Part shown: piece by piece, positions 1 to 7,432 of the stretch
How positions within the stretch are numbered: the stretch's first letter is position 1
How the letters are laid out: each line of letters begins with the position of its first letter
NCBI GenBank assembly: GCA_903944895.1
Contig: CAJATL010000321.1
Coordinates: 1-32,887 of the forward strand
Length of the DNA stretch: 32,887 nt
Source of the DNA: an uncultured Bacteroidota bacterium
Lineage (GTDB): Bacteria > Bacteroidota > Bacteroidia > Bacteroidales > 4484-276
Reading direction: 5' to 3'
Notes under the pieces: generated by a model
Told to the model about the DNA's origin: nothing
Database searches by the model: none
Seen by the model: only the letters and a program-made list of their open reading frames with translations
Made by a program: the position numbers and the translations under genes

Positions 1-22
1 CTACACGACGCTCTTCCGATCT
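1..22 (+). other. Illumina adapter remnant at contig end
   Basis: The first 22 bases, beginning CTACACGACGCTCTTCCGAT, match the 3' end of the Illumina TruSeq read-1 adapter. Genomic sequence probably begins at about position 23. This is an untrimmed library artefact, and any open frame running through it has no biological meaning. Confidence 0.97.
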
Positions 23-40
23 CTGTGACGGGTTGACTGG

Positions 41-79
41 GAGGGGAAAAGCGGACGCTTCGCGTCCGCTTTTCCCCTC
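41..79. repeat. 18-bp perfect inverted repeat (hairpin)
   Basis: Bases 41-58 (GAGGGGAAAAGCGGACGC) pair perfectly with 62-79 across a 3-nt loop. The hairpin lies 18 bases from the adapter remnant, so a fold-back or chimeric artefact cannot be excluded. There is no T-tract, so it is not a clear terminator. Confidence 0.6.
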
Positions 80-102
80 TCCAATCCCTGACCAAACATT
101 GT

Positions 103-131
103 TGTCATTTCGACCGTAGGGAGAAATCTAA
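103..131. repeat. Dispersed Bacteroidota-type intergenic repeat fragment
   Basis: The stretch containing GTCATTTCGACCGTAGGGAG followed by AAATCT resembles a short interspersed sequence (GTCATTTCGA..GAGAAATCT) that I recall from intergenic regions of many Bacteroidota genomes. The assignment rests on pattern recognition only. Only one copy is visible in this window. Confidence 0.4.
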
Positions 132-294
132 TTTCGATTTGCTTTTTGAGAAGCAAAAACTGGAACGAAAATGCCTGTTTTTCCAAAAATTTGTAAGTTG
201 TTGATAAATAGTAGTATGCGTTTTGTAAAAAAAATGAATATTTAACACCCCATCTGTGAGGTTTTACTGACAAAAGAATGCGTTAAATAGCAAA

Positions 295-331
295 CCCCCG
301 ACCGCGTTTTGAGCACTGTCGGGGGTGTTTT
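295..331 (+). terminator. Rho-independent terminator-like hairpin
   Basis: CCCCCGAC (295-302) pairs with GTCGGGGG (318-325), followed by TGTTTT. It would terminate transcription entering from the left edge on the + strand. No gene for it is visible, since upstream is only adapter and repeat sequence. Confidence 0.5.
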
Positions 332-429
332 AAAAAATCTTCCTAAACTCAGACTTCCTGATTCCACTTCTTGTACAAATTCATTTAAAAATATTTAGAA
401 AGGAAGGTATCGCAAATTTCAGGATGACC

Positions 430-572
430 TTATGAAAATTTCCGTAGTTTTCGAGGGAAGTCTCACCGAGAGGGCCTTTTAAAGCGATACAGAAGCCAGG
501 GTCGGCCTATGCGATGGCGCGGCTTGTATCGCGTGGCTGAGACAAACCGTAGAAAACAGGAAATTTTCATGA
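430..572. repeat. Nested ~140-nt inverted-repeat element (possible structured RNA or mobile palindrome)
   Basis: Four collinear helices nest inside each other: 432-443 with 559-570 (12 bp, ATGAAAATTTCC); 447-452 with 552-557 (6 bp); 460-465 with 538-543 (GTCTCA/TGAGAC); and 484-491 with 525-532 (GCGATACA/TGTATCGC). The last continues after a 2-nt bulge with 494-497/521-524. The strand is undetermined and no open frame explains it. It could be a structured RNA, or a palindromic repeat of the kind scattered in Bacteroidota genomes. Confidence 0.6.
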
Positions 573-591
573 AGTCTTGACCTTTTCTTTG

Positions 592-625
592 TTACTTTCT
601 TTTGCGTCAAGGCAAAAGAAAGTAA
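592..625. repeat. 14-bp inverted repeat
   Basis: TTACTTTCTTTTGC (592-605) pairs perfectly with 612-625 around a 6-nt loop. It lies about 20 bases beyond the larger nested element and may belong to the same repeat unit. It lacks a T-tract after the stem in the direction of lpdA transcription, so it is not a canonical terminator. Confidence 0.65.
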
Positions 626-714
626 ATCAAATGGTTTAAAAGATTAGGCAAATAAAAAGAATACAAATGCGACAATGTATGCTGAGAGAGGTCAGGATGT
701 CGGAATCTTAGTAA

Positions 715-2106
715 CTACAAATGTATCACCTCCCCATAAGCGGCGGCGGTAGCTTCCATCACAGCTTCCGACATGGTTGGATGCGGATGCACCGCTTTGA
801 TGATTTCTTCGCCGGTGGTTTCGAGTTTGCGGGCAACAACAACTTCGGCAATCATTTCGGTAACATTGTCGCCGATCATCTGGGCGCCAAGCCATTCGCC
901 ATATTTAGCATCAAAAACCACCTTTATAAATCCGTCCTTATTCCCGGCGGCGCTGGCTTTGCCTGATGCCGAGAACGGAAATTTTCCAACCTTAACTTCA
1001 TAACCCGCTTCAACGGCCTGTTTTTCGGTCATCCCAACCGAGGCAATCTCAGGATTGGTATATGTGCAGGCGGGAATATTGCCATAATCGATAGGTTCGA
1101 CATGTTTTCCGGCAATTTTCTCGACACAGCAGATGCCTTCGTGCGAAGCAACGTGAGCAAGCGCCGGACCACGGACGATATCGCCAATGGCATAATAGCC
1201 TTCGACGCTGGTCTTATAAAAATCGTCAACAACAACTTTTCCTTTTTCTGTTTTTATCCCGACCTCTTCCAGCCCAATGCCTTCGAGATTAGTGGCAATT
1301 CCTACGGCCGAAAGTACAACATCGCATTCAACGGTTTCTTCGCCCTTTTTTGTCCTGATCAGAACTTTGCATTGCTCGCCTGATAAATCAACCGATTCCA
1401 CCGAAGAACCTGTATAAATTTTCATGCCCGCCTTTTTAAAGGAACGTTCGAGTTGTTTCGAGACTTCCTCATCTTCGAGCGGCACAATGTTTGGCAGAAA
1501 TTCGACAAGTGTAACTTTTGTTCCCACCGAATTATAAAAATAGGCGAACTCCGACCCGATTGCTCCGGAACCAACCACAACCATCGAAGTGGGCTGTTTG
1601 TCAAGTGTCATCGCTTCGCGGTAGCCGATAATCCTTTTGCCGTCCTGCTTTAAATTATCAAGCTGGCGCGAACGTGCACCGGTGGCGATAATGATGTGGT
1701 TTGCTGTGTATTCGGTGGGTTTGCCATCTTCGGCAGTAACTTCGACTACTTTGCCCGGTTTTACTTTGCCGGTGCCGGCAAGGACTTCTATTTTATTTTT
1801 CTTAAACAGGAAATTTACGCCGTTGCTCATGCCTTTGGCTACGTCGCGGCTGCGTTTTACCATGGCTTCAAAATCGGGGGTTGCTTCGCCCGTAAGCTTA
1901 ATGCCGTAATCGCCGGCATGTTTGAGATAATTGAAAACCTGCGCACTTTTGAGCAGCGCTTTTGTTGGGATGCAGCCCCAGTTGAGGCAGACGCCGCCAA
2001 CGGATTCTTTTTCGACAACGGCTACTTTCATCCCGAGTTGCGATGCCCTGATGGCCGCCACGTAACCTCCGGGTCCGCTGCCTATTACTATCAAATCATA
2101 ATTCAT
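715..2106 (-). CDS. lpdA: Dihydrolipoyl dehydrogenase (E3)
   Basis: A 463-residue FAD flavoprotein that reoxidises dihydrolipoamide with NAD+ in 2-oxoacid dehydrogenase complexes and glycine cleavage; cytoplasmic. Visible motifs are the N-terminal FAD fold GSGPGG (9-14), the redox disulfide C40-LNWG-C45, a second Rossmann motif GSGAIG (179-184) for NAD, an AIGD FAD-contact motif, and the C-terminal active-site pair HPHPT (His442) with Glu447. The length is full for the family, and the ATG start fits directly before the FAD fold. No E1 or E2 gene is adjacent, so the partner complex cannot be named. A TATTTTTG box lies upstream. No clear terminator follows. Confidence 0.97.
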   Translation of the reverse strand: MNYDLIVIGSGPGGYVAAIRASQLGMKVAVVEKESVGGVCLNWGCIPTKALLKSAQVFNYLKHAGDYGIKLTGEATPDFEAMVKRSRDVAKGMSNGVNFLFKKNKIEVLAGTGKVKPGKVVEVTAEDGKPTEYTANHIIIATGARSRQLDNLKQDGKRIIGYREAMTLDKQPTSMVVVGSGAIGSEFAYFYNSVGTKVTLVEFLPNIVPLEDEEVSKQLERSFKKAGMKIYTGSSVESVDLSGEQCKVLIRTKKGEETVECDVVLSAVGIATNLEGIGLEEVGIKTEKGKVVVDDFYKTSVEGYYAIGDIVRGPALAHVASHEGICCVEKIAGKHVEPIDYGNIPACTYTNPEIASVGMTEKQAVEAGYEVKVGKFPFSASGKASAAGNKDGFIKVVFDAKYGEWLGAQMIGDNVTEMIAEVVVARKLETTGEEIIKAVHPHPTMSEAVMEATAAAYGEVIHL

Positions 2107-2122
2107 AAGATGGAATTTTATG

Positions 2123-2145
2123 TTTTTGCAAAAATATTAAAATTA
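2123..2145. repeat. 23-bp direct repeat, copy 1 (flanks toxin-antitoxin pair)
   Basis: Identical over 23 bases to 2743-2765 and in the same orientation; it begins TTTTTGCAAAAATATTAAAA. The two copies bracket the toxin-antitoxin pair and each supplies a TATTTTTG box on the minus strand. Confidence 0.75.
2129..2136 (-). promoter_or_regulatory. Bacteroidota -7 promoter box for lpdA
   Basis: On the minus strand this reads TATTTTTG, a match to the TAnnTTTG consensus, 23 nt before the lpdA ATG. No TTG -33 element is obvious at the usual distance. The box is inside a 23-bp sequence repeated exactly at 2743-2765. Confidence 0.5.
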
Positions 2146-2256
2146 ACGTTGGGGGTGCAGGAGAGCCAAATCTAAAAATTATTGAGCATTTTCATCATTG
2201 ACACCTTTTCCCAATGCAGAAATCAGGGAATTGAAACATACAAAGTCCTAACTCTT

Positions 2257-2514
2257 TTATAAATAAATGTCTTTCCTGTGACCAACTTTTAGGATTAATA
2301 TCACAAGGACTTTGTCCCTAATCTCATAAATAAAACGGTAATTCCCAGCTCTGACCCGAAATCCTACTCTTCCCTTCAGCTTTTTGCAATCAGTTGGCCG
2401 GGGATCATCCTCCAGTAAAAGCATTTTTTGCTCAAGTTAGTCTGCAATGTCATTCGGAAGATTTTTGAGTTGTTTTTGGACGGTTGTTGTGATAAATACT
2501 TCGTATTTAGCCAT
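2257..2514 (-). pseudogene. RelE/ParE-superfamily toxin interrupted by a stop codon
   Basis: Read from ATG 2514, the frame gives 85 residues plus a terminal stop, but codon 26 is TAA (2437-2439). The N-terminal part, MAKYEVFITTTVQKQLKNLP, and the C-terminal part are in the same frame. The C-terminal part carries typical RelE features: KKLKG, FRVRAGNYRFIYEI and a final GHRKDIY. The start overlaps the antitoxin stop by 8 bp (ATGGCTAA), the usual coupled arrangement. The toxin is therefore inactivated by one nonsense codon, or the assembly has a base error there. Change of a single base (for example CAA or GAA to TAA) would explain it. Confidence 0.8.
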
Positions 2515-2707
2515 TTTTTTGCTTTCTGAGTTTCACTGCTTCCTTCAATGGGATAAATTCCTCATTTTTAACTTTGGCAGCATCAAAATCCCGGATATCC
2601 TCAAGTTCCTCTAACTGGTCCATTATTTTTTCATAATCTTCATAGGGCATAAAAACGCCAATATTATTCCCGTTGTTATCTCTTAATATCTGTTGATGAA
2701 AAGCCAT
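2507..2707 (-). CDS. Type II antitoxin, Phd/YefM- or RelB-like
   Basis: A 66-residue acidic protein beginning MAFHQQILRDNNGNNIGVFM. The N-terminal half (D-x-x-G-N-x-x-G-V-F-M-P-Y-E-D-Y) resembles the DNA-binding part of small Bacteroidota antitoxins of the form 'GKPxGVFIPxEEW'. The C-terminal half is charged and likely wraps the toxin. It is immediately upstream of, and overlaps by 8 bp, a RelE-like toxin frame that now carries a stop codon. If the stop is real, this antitoxin is no longer needed against its own partner. A TATTTTTG box lies 42 nt upstream. The exact family is uncertain. Confidence 0.8.
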   Translation of the reverse strand: MAFHQQILRDNNGNNIGVFMPYEDYEKIMDQLEELEDIRDFDAAKVKNEEFIPLKEAVKLRKQKNG

Positions 2708-2742
2708 GATTTATTAAAAATTAATTTCTAAAACGGATTACA

Positions 2743-2765
2743 TTTTTGCAAAAATATTAAAATTA
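2743..2765. repeat. 23-bp direct repeat, copy 2
   Basis: Exact copy of 2123-2145, at the other side of the toxin-antitoxin pair. The TATTTTTG promoter box on the minus strand is 2749-2756 and would serve the antitoxin. Confidence 0.75.
2749..2756 (-). promoter_or_regulatory. -7 promoter box for the toxin-antitoxin pair
   Basis: Reads TATTTTTG on the minus strand, matching TAnnTTTG, 42 nt before the antitoxin ATG. It is part of the repeated 23-bp sequence shared with the lpdA upstream region. Confidence 0.45.
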
Positions 2766-2851
2766 GTGATGAGGCTTTTGAGTGGCGGTTAAATTATGTT
2801 AAGCGACGGTGAGGCTGGTTTTAAAGGCAAAACCAGGCAGGTGTGGGATTC

Positions 2852-3106
2852 TCACAATGAACGATCAAATAATTGATCAACTTTACGCATTACCTCGTCA
2901 TGAGGAATGCGTCCTCCGTTGTCTAACTGACTAATTCCATTATTAATCAAACTTATTTCTGTTTCGGAAAGGGCATCCCACCAATCATTTTGAGAATTTC
3001 TTAAAGTATCGAAAAATGCCTGAACCTTACTCAAAACAGATTCATCATCAGTTTCTAAAATAAGCTTGTGAAGATTATTTTTCAAAATCGCAGTATTTTT
3101 ATTCAT
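2852..3106 (-). CDS. Orphan antitoxin-like small protein
   Basis: 84 residues from ATG 3106. A longer frame from a TTG at 3133 is less likely because a TAATTTTG promoter box (3131-3138) overlaps that start. The sequence is acidic, with ETDDESVLSKVQAFF, then NDWWDALSETE and a C-terminal HDEVMRKVDQLF. The W-W-D..S..E....I..G....L..G..I.H.EVM pattern recalls Bacteroidota addiction-module components that normally precede a RelE/ParE toxin. No toxin frame follows in the ~90 bases downstream, so it appears solitary. The function is inferred only from this resemblance. Confidence 0.7.
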   Translation of the reverse strand: MNKNTAILKNNLHKLILETDDESVLSKVQAFFDTLRNSQNDWWDALSETEISLINNGISQLDNGGRIPHDEVMRKVDQLFDRSL

Positions 3107-3130
3107 CACTTTTGATGTTTTGGTTATTTG

Positions 3131-3138
3131 CAAAATTA
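3131..3138 (-). promoter_or_regulatory. -7 promoter box for the orphan antitoxin-like gene
   Basis: TAATTTTG on the minus strand matches TAnnTTTG and sits 24 nt before ATG 3106. This supports that ATG over the earlier TTG. No -33 element was recognised. Confidence 0.4.
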
Positions 3139-3191
3139 GCTCAAATTTAAAGTAATCGGGTATTCCTTTCCAGACTTAACAATGTACAGGT

Positions 3192-4649
3192 TTATTCCTT
3201 AACCAGCTTTTGATAATAGACTCCTGAAGAAGTTTTTATCTGAACAAAATAAATCCCACACTCAAGTTTCCGGATGTTAAGTTCGGCATGCGCTGAAAAT
3301 TCGATTAGCTTTAAACCTCTCACCGAAAATACCGAAACCTTCGTAACCGGCTCCTCAACCAGGATTTTGAATGGGCCTGAAGTGGGGTTTGGGCAAAGTG
3401 AAAAAACATTCTGAAGCTGATCATTTAAAGCTGTAGCTTCATCAAAAACCGCGTTGATGGTGTCCATCAATGGCGTGCCGGCAATGATTCCCGAGCCTGG
3501 CGAAGTTTCGATGTAATCGGCTGTAATTTCCCAGACAATTAAACCTTTTGCGTTTTTGGCGTTTACATAACGGGCTTTGTAACCCACCGATTCGCCATCG
3601 TCGTAAGTTACAAAAGTGTTGATGGAATTTCCAAGCAGATAAGGACATTTTACCTGGTCGTCCCAAAATCGGGTGAACTGGCCCATTCTTTTGGCAATAT
3701 TGAAATAAGTTGGCTGGCCTTCGTCTTCCCAGAATGTGGAACCATCGTAACCGCTGTGCGGCCCGTAAAGTTGGGTGCAGTTTGCCAGCGCTTTTCCACA
3801 AAAGGAAACGCCAAGATTTATTTTTTCAGCAGGAACGTTGTAAGTTTCGGTTAAGAGGTTGAATGCACCATCGAAGCACCAGTCAGGATCACCAACAGCC
3901 GGCGGATAAAGTGGGGTGTGGTGGTTGCTTTCGGGGTCCCAGGAGCCATGAAAATCATATGTCATCAGATTTATCATATCCAAGAGCGGCAAAACATTGG
4001 CCCATTCGATATTTTCCATTTTTTCCTGTGCGGCGCCAAAGCAGGAAGTGAGCAGGTATTCCTGTCCATTCTGGATTTCGAGTTCATCAAGGGCAGTTCT
4101 TAAATCCTGCAACAGCAAGGTAAAGTTTTGTTTATCGGCAGGAGTTCCGCCATTGGGCGCATAGCCGGGATATTCCCAATCCAGATCAATGCCATCAAAA
4201 TGGTAAAATTCGATGAGTTCCACACAGCTTTGGGCAAAGGTCTGTCGTTTGACGGGATCAGCAGCAATTCCCGGAAAATTGTACGACAATGTCCAGCCAC
4301 CAATCGAAGGCAGCACCTTTACACCTGCCTGATGGGCGAGAAAAGGAAGGCTTTTTGTTGAGTCGTGGGTTTGCACCGGCCACCAGATCGTTGGGCCAAG
4401 CAGCAGGTTTTCGTCGGCCCATGAATCGGTCGAAACGATGGTTCCATTGGCAGTCGGGTTAAAAAAAGCGTAATTGATGACGGTGTATTTTTCGTAAAAA
4501 ATAGCTTCCGGGTCAATAAGCCCGCTGCGGTCGTACCATTGCCAGTTGGGATAATAACCAACAATTTCCTTTGGAGTTTGGGCAAAAACGGTAAGTGAAA
4601 ACAGGCCGGAAAGCCCACAAAAAATGAGGTTACGTAAAGTTTGTTTCAT
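3192..4649 (-). CDS. Secreted GH18 chitinase-like glycoside hydrolase with T9SS sorting domain
   Basis: 485 residues from ATG 4649. An upstream TTG would add 14 residues ahead of an otherwise normal signal peptide, MKQTLRNLIFCGLSGLFSLT. The GH18 barrel shows the SxGG motif (PSIGGW) and the catalytic DGIDLDWE, with Glu159 as the acid/base. It has further family-typical segments INLMTYDFHG and VWEITADY. The last ~75 residues (CPNPTSGPF ... LKLIEF ... CGIYFVQI ... QKLVKE) form a type A T9SS sorting domain, so the enzyme should be exported and anchored or released at the cell surface. Chitin or a related beta-1,4-GlcNAc polymer is the likely substrate; GH18 also includes endo-beta-N-acetylglucosaminidases. 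Confidence 0.93.
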   Translation of the reverse strand: MKQTLRNLIFCGLSGLFSLTVFAQTPKEIVGYYPNWQWYDRSGLIDPEAIFYEKYTVINYAFFNPTANGTIVSTDSWADENLLLGPTIWWPVQTHDSTKSLPFLAHQAGVKVLPSIGGWTLSYNFPGIAADPVKRQTFAQSCVELIEFYHFDGIDLDWEYPGYAPNGGTPADKQNFTLLLQDLRTALDELEIQNGQEYLLTSCFGAAQEKMENIEWANVLPLLDMINLMTYDFHGSWDPESNHHTPLYPPAVGDPDWCFDGAFNLLTETYNVPAEKINLGVSFCGKALANCTQLYGPHSGYDGSTFWEDEGQPTYFNIAKRMGQFTRFWDDQVKCPYLLGNSINTFVTYDDGESVGYKARYVNAKNAKGLIVWEITADYIETSPGSGIIAGTPLMDTINAVFDEATALNDQLQNVFSLCPNPTSGPFKILVEEPVTKVSVFSVRGLKLIEFSAHAELNIRKLECGIYFVQIKTSSGVYYQKLVKE

Positions 4650-4842
4650 GGTTTTTATCAAATTGAAGTTTGGAAATCCAAATAAAAACAAGGTATTTTG
4701 AAAATCACGAAATTAGGAAATTTTCGTGGAGGAAGTTTATCCGTGAAAATAAGGTTTCCATTTCTCATCGAATCTCACTGGAAAACCTTCCGTGTACAAA
4801 TCTCAAAACCCCGGATTTTTAAAAAACCTTAAAGGCCGCGGT

Positions 4843-5607
4843 TTATAATTTGCCGTAATACTGCGATTTCAAATTATAGCTATAATCCGTCAGGACAGAT
4901 TCCAACTTTTGCCGGTTGTTACTGCTTTCGACGGTTTTTTGTCCGAGTTGGTCAACATAATCTTTGATGGCTGTTGTGATTCGGTATTTGTCGCCCTCCA
5001 CAACTTCGTCTTTTTCCTTTTGCTGTTTCTTCCTTTCCAGACTATCTTTTGCGATGGTTAAAACATCGTTGTCATGGTCGAACTGACCGAAAAGGTTGTC
5101 GATCAAAAGCTCGGGGATAATTTTTTCGGATGCAAGTTCGGCCGATAAAAGCCCGCGGATACAGTAAAATGTTTTTTTGTAGGTGAAATTTCTACCGGTC
5201 TCCATCAAATGGAAACTTCCTTTGGCAAGCGAAATATAATGATGAAAAAGTGCTTTAAAATCAATATTCCCGATTATGTTTTTTTGTAAGGCAGGCCATT
5301 CGGGAAGTTGGTTCAGATAAATGATGTTTGCCCTGATCCACTCAAAAACAGTGGGATTGCTTTTTGCCAGAAGACCAAACATCTTATCAATATCGTACGA
5401 AACAAAATCAAAATCGCCATCCATGATTTCGATGATGTCACGATGTTTCTTAAAGTCGAAATATTGTTTTTTGGTTTGGAGATGGAAACCACGAACATCA
5501 AAATCGCTGTCGGGGCTAGCGATTCCCCAGAGCCGGCTGCCACTTTCGACATAAAAAAGCGGGATTTCTTCGCTTTCGCTAAAAACCCGATCTATTTGTT
5601 TTCTCAT
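4843..5607 (-). CDS. Predicted nucleotidyltransferase (RlaP-like, polymerase-beta fold)
   Basis: 254 residues from ATG 5607. A TTG at 5637 would add 10 residues, but the ATG gives the usual distance to the catalytic motif. The N-terminal half has GSRLWG...SDFDVRGF, the G-S-x-(x)n-D-x-D nucleotidyltransferase signature, followed by K-K-x-Y-F-D. This matches proteins annotated as predicted nucleotidyltransferases or RNA-repair polymerase-beta family (PF10127). The substrate is unknown. It is downstream of, and nearly abuts, the AlgX/AlgJ-like gene, so the two are probably co-transcribed, although a functional link is not evident. No RNA ligase gene is next to it. Confidence 0.85.
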   Translation of the reverse strand: MRKQIDRVFSESEEIPLFYVESGSRLWGIASPDSDFDVRGFHLQTKKQYFDFKKHRDIIEIMDGDFDFVSYDIDKMFGLLAKSNPTVFEWIRANIIYLNQLPEWPALQKNIIGNIDFKALFHHYISLAKGSFHLMETGRNFTYKKTFYCIRGLLSAELASEKIIPELLIDNLFGQFDHDNDVLTIAKDSLERKKQQKEKDEVVEGDKYRITTAIKDYVDQLGQKTVESSNNRQKLESVLTDYSYNLKSQYYGKL

Positions 5608-5639
5608 TTCTTTTGGGGCATTTAGTGTAAAAATCAAAG

Positions 5640-7415
5640 CTATTTCTTCTCTTGATTGACCATAAATTCAGCATCTTCACGAATCATTTGGTCGAGAGAT
5701 TTCCCCTGATCGGCAGCTTTTTTGGTAACCAGTTCAAGCCATGCCGGGTCTTGCCGGATTTGTTTTTCGAGTGCCTGAATTTTGAGTTCATCCGCAGATA
5801 ATTTCCCAAGCTCCTGATTAGCCATATATTCGGCATCAATTTGAACCATTTCGAGTGTATCCATGAAATAAATACTGGCTTTTTCACCTACCACTTTCAG
5901 CCATTCGCGGTCTGATTTTATCGCATTAATATTTTTCTGAAGGAGGTGGTACTTTTGGTTGGCAGCCGGATGGTCGTTTTTAAAAGTATAATCGGCGTCG
6001 ATGGTCAGCATTTCATCAAATGATATTCCTTGTTCGGCAGCTTTTTTATTCACCGCTTCTTTCCATTCGGTGGCGTTAAGAATGATTTTTTTGTAATGAT
6101 CGAGGCCATACCATGAGAGGTAAGTCTCAAAATCTTCGGTGATGGCTCGGAAAGTGGCTTCATCAATAAGGGCATCTTCAAGCGGAATGCCTTGTTTTTG
6201 GGCTTTTTTCTGAATTTTCGAAAACCACGAGGCATCTGCTTTTATCCCGTTGGCAAAATCATAAATCAAATCGCCGGAACAGGATGGCGCATATAATTTA
6301 AAAACATCATCCACAAAACCCCAGTCGAATTTGTAAAGAAACCGCTCCGTTACCGAAAGCATGATGATGTCCTGCTTTTCGACTTCCTGGCGCAAATCAA
6401 CATCCCTAACCCATTTTGTCCCGAAATACGAATCAGGGTAAACCTTGGCATTAAAATACCAGAAAGCCTCGTTGGCAAAGAGGTTTTTAGGCAGGCGGGT
6501 ATTGAAGATGTTCCAGTAATAGCTGTCGGCGATGGTTAAAACCATCGGGCGGGTTTTGTTGCCACCGCCATCAAAACTATATTGCGGATAGGCAACCTCG
6601 GAATGAGGCAGCCGCCAGAGGAGGTTCATGGTTTTTCCAACGTCGTAATCGCTGTCTTCGAGGTGAGTGGTCACTTTCAGATTATCAAGTTTCATTTCGG
6701 GCAAATCGATCCCGCGAAGGTTTTCGAGATATTTAACCAGCGAATCAGCCACGAACGACATCCCATATTCGCTCCAGTGTATGCCCCATTTGGGATAAAG
6801 CGGGTAAGGTTTTGTGCCTTTGAGCTGATTGTAGTATTTGTTGTAATCGATAAACCTGACGCCGAGATTTTTGGCTTCCTGTGTAAAATATTCGTAGTTC
6901 GAAAGGCCCACCCCATCTGCAAGATAGTGGTCGGGGATTAATTCGGGATAGAACCTGGCTTTGCTGGGTTCGAAAATTATAACGAAATCAATATCAAAAT
7001 TTTCCTTCAGATATTTTTGAAGGAATTTTACGCGGTTCAGTTTTTTCCGGATGGTATTCTTTCCAATAAAATCCTTGCCGGTGTATGCCTGGATGTAGTC
7101 GTACTCAAAAAGCATCCTGTCCTTGCCAACAACCACCCCATCGGCATTGGCTTTACGGAACAGGCTGAAATCGGTTTGGTTATTAAGCCTTACAAAAAAA
7201 CTACGGAAACCGATGTGGTCTTCGATGTAGTTGTCGAATTGTGTCTGGAAATCTCCCGAAAGCCAACCTTTCCAGGTAATTGGAGGCCGTGGCGCTATTA
7301 CAAAATCGCCATCGAGCGGTTTAACGCTTACGAGTTTTGTAATATGCTGAAATGCCGGCAAAGCCAGTAAAATCAGGAGAACGACAAAGGCAATATTTTT
7401 GGATTTCTTAAACAT
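5640..7415 (-). CDS. AlgX/AlgJ-like SGNH-type O-acetyltransferase with four C-terminal 54-residue repeats
   Basis: 591 residues. An N-terminal signal anchor (about residues 8-22) leads into a periplasmic AlgX/AlgJ-type SGNH domain. The catalytic candidates are Ser298 in TIADSY and His213 in GIHWS; the Asp usual two residues before the His (DxHW) is Gly here. This family transfers acetyl groups to extracellular polysaccharides together with an MBOAT protein, which is encoded just upstream (7731-9155). The C-terminal third is unusual: Trp397, 451, 505 and 559 are exactly 54 apart. Each is followed by a basic/Ala segment (KKA), often QG, and a DA-x-(Y/F) or EA ending, so this is a tandem helical repeat. 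The gene is probably in one unit with the MBOAT gene, but a repeat array separates them. Confidence 0.85.
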   Translation of the reverse strand: MFKKSKNIAFVVLLILLALPAFQHITKLVSVKPLDGDFVIAPRPPITWKGWLSGDFQTQFDNYIEDHIGFRSFFVRLNNQTDFSLFRKANADGVVVGKDRMLFEYDYIQAYTGKDFIGKNTIRKKLNRVKFLQKYLKENFDIDFVIIFEPSKARFYPELIPDHYLADGVGLSNYEYFTQEAKNLGVRFIDYNKYYNQLKGTKPYPLYPKWGIHWSEYGMSFVADSLVKYLENLRGIDLPEMKLDNLKVTTHLEDSDYDVGKTMNLLWRLPHSEVAYPQYSFDGGGNKTRPMVLTIADSYYWNIFNTRLPKNLFANEAFWYFNAKVYPDSYFGTKWVRDVDLRQEVEKQDIIMLSVTERFLYKFDWGFVDDVFKLYAPSCSGDLIYDFANGIKADASWFSKIQKKAQKQGIPLEDALIDEATFRAITEDFETYLSWYGLDHYKKIILNATEWKEAVNKKAAEQGISFDEMLTIDADYTFKNDHPAANQKYHLLQKNINAIKSDREWLKVVGEKASIYFMDTLEMVQIDAEYMANQELGKLSADELKIQALEKQIRQDPAWLELVTKKAADQGKSLDQMIREDAEFMVNQEKK

Positions 7416-7432
7416 TTACAAGCTGGAAGAAG

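Larger units (their letters stand above)
23..714. other. Gene-free region, 692 bp
   Basis: I see no supportable coding region here. The content is the hairpins, the repeat fragment and the nested element listed separately. Frames running through it have low-complexity or implausible compositions. Confidence 0.6.

Noticed and set aside
1-273. A 90-residue minus-strand reading frame at the left edge
   Set aside because: It runs into the adapter and reads through hairpin DNA; composition is not protein-like.
2815-2836. 8-bp hairpin CTGGTTTT/AAAACCAG after the orphan antitoxin gene
   Set aside because: No T-run on either side and short; not listed as a terminator.
3442-3801. Long alternative frames inside the chitinase, UvrA and peptidase genes
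   Set aside because: Each lies inside a gene with clear family motifs on the other frame or strand; no independent support.
4808-4846. Imperfect hairpin near the nucleotidyltransferase stop (AAACCCCGG/CCGCGGTTT)
   Set aside because: One mismatch, long loop, no clear T-tract; too weak.
5308-5625. RNA repair operon around the RlaP-like protein
   Set aside because: No RNA ligase or kinase-phosphatase gene is in the window; only the nucleotidyltransferase motif is seen.
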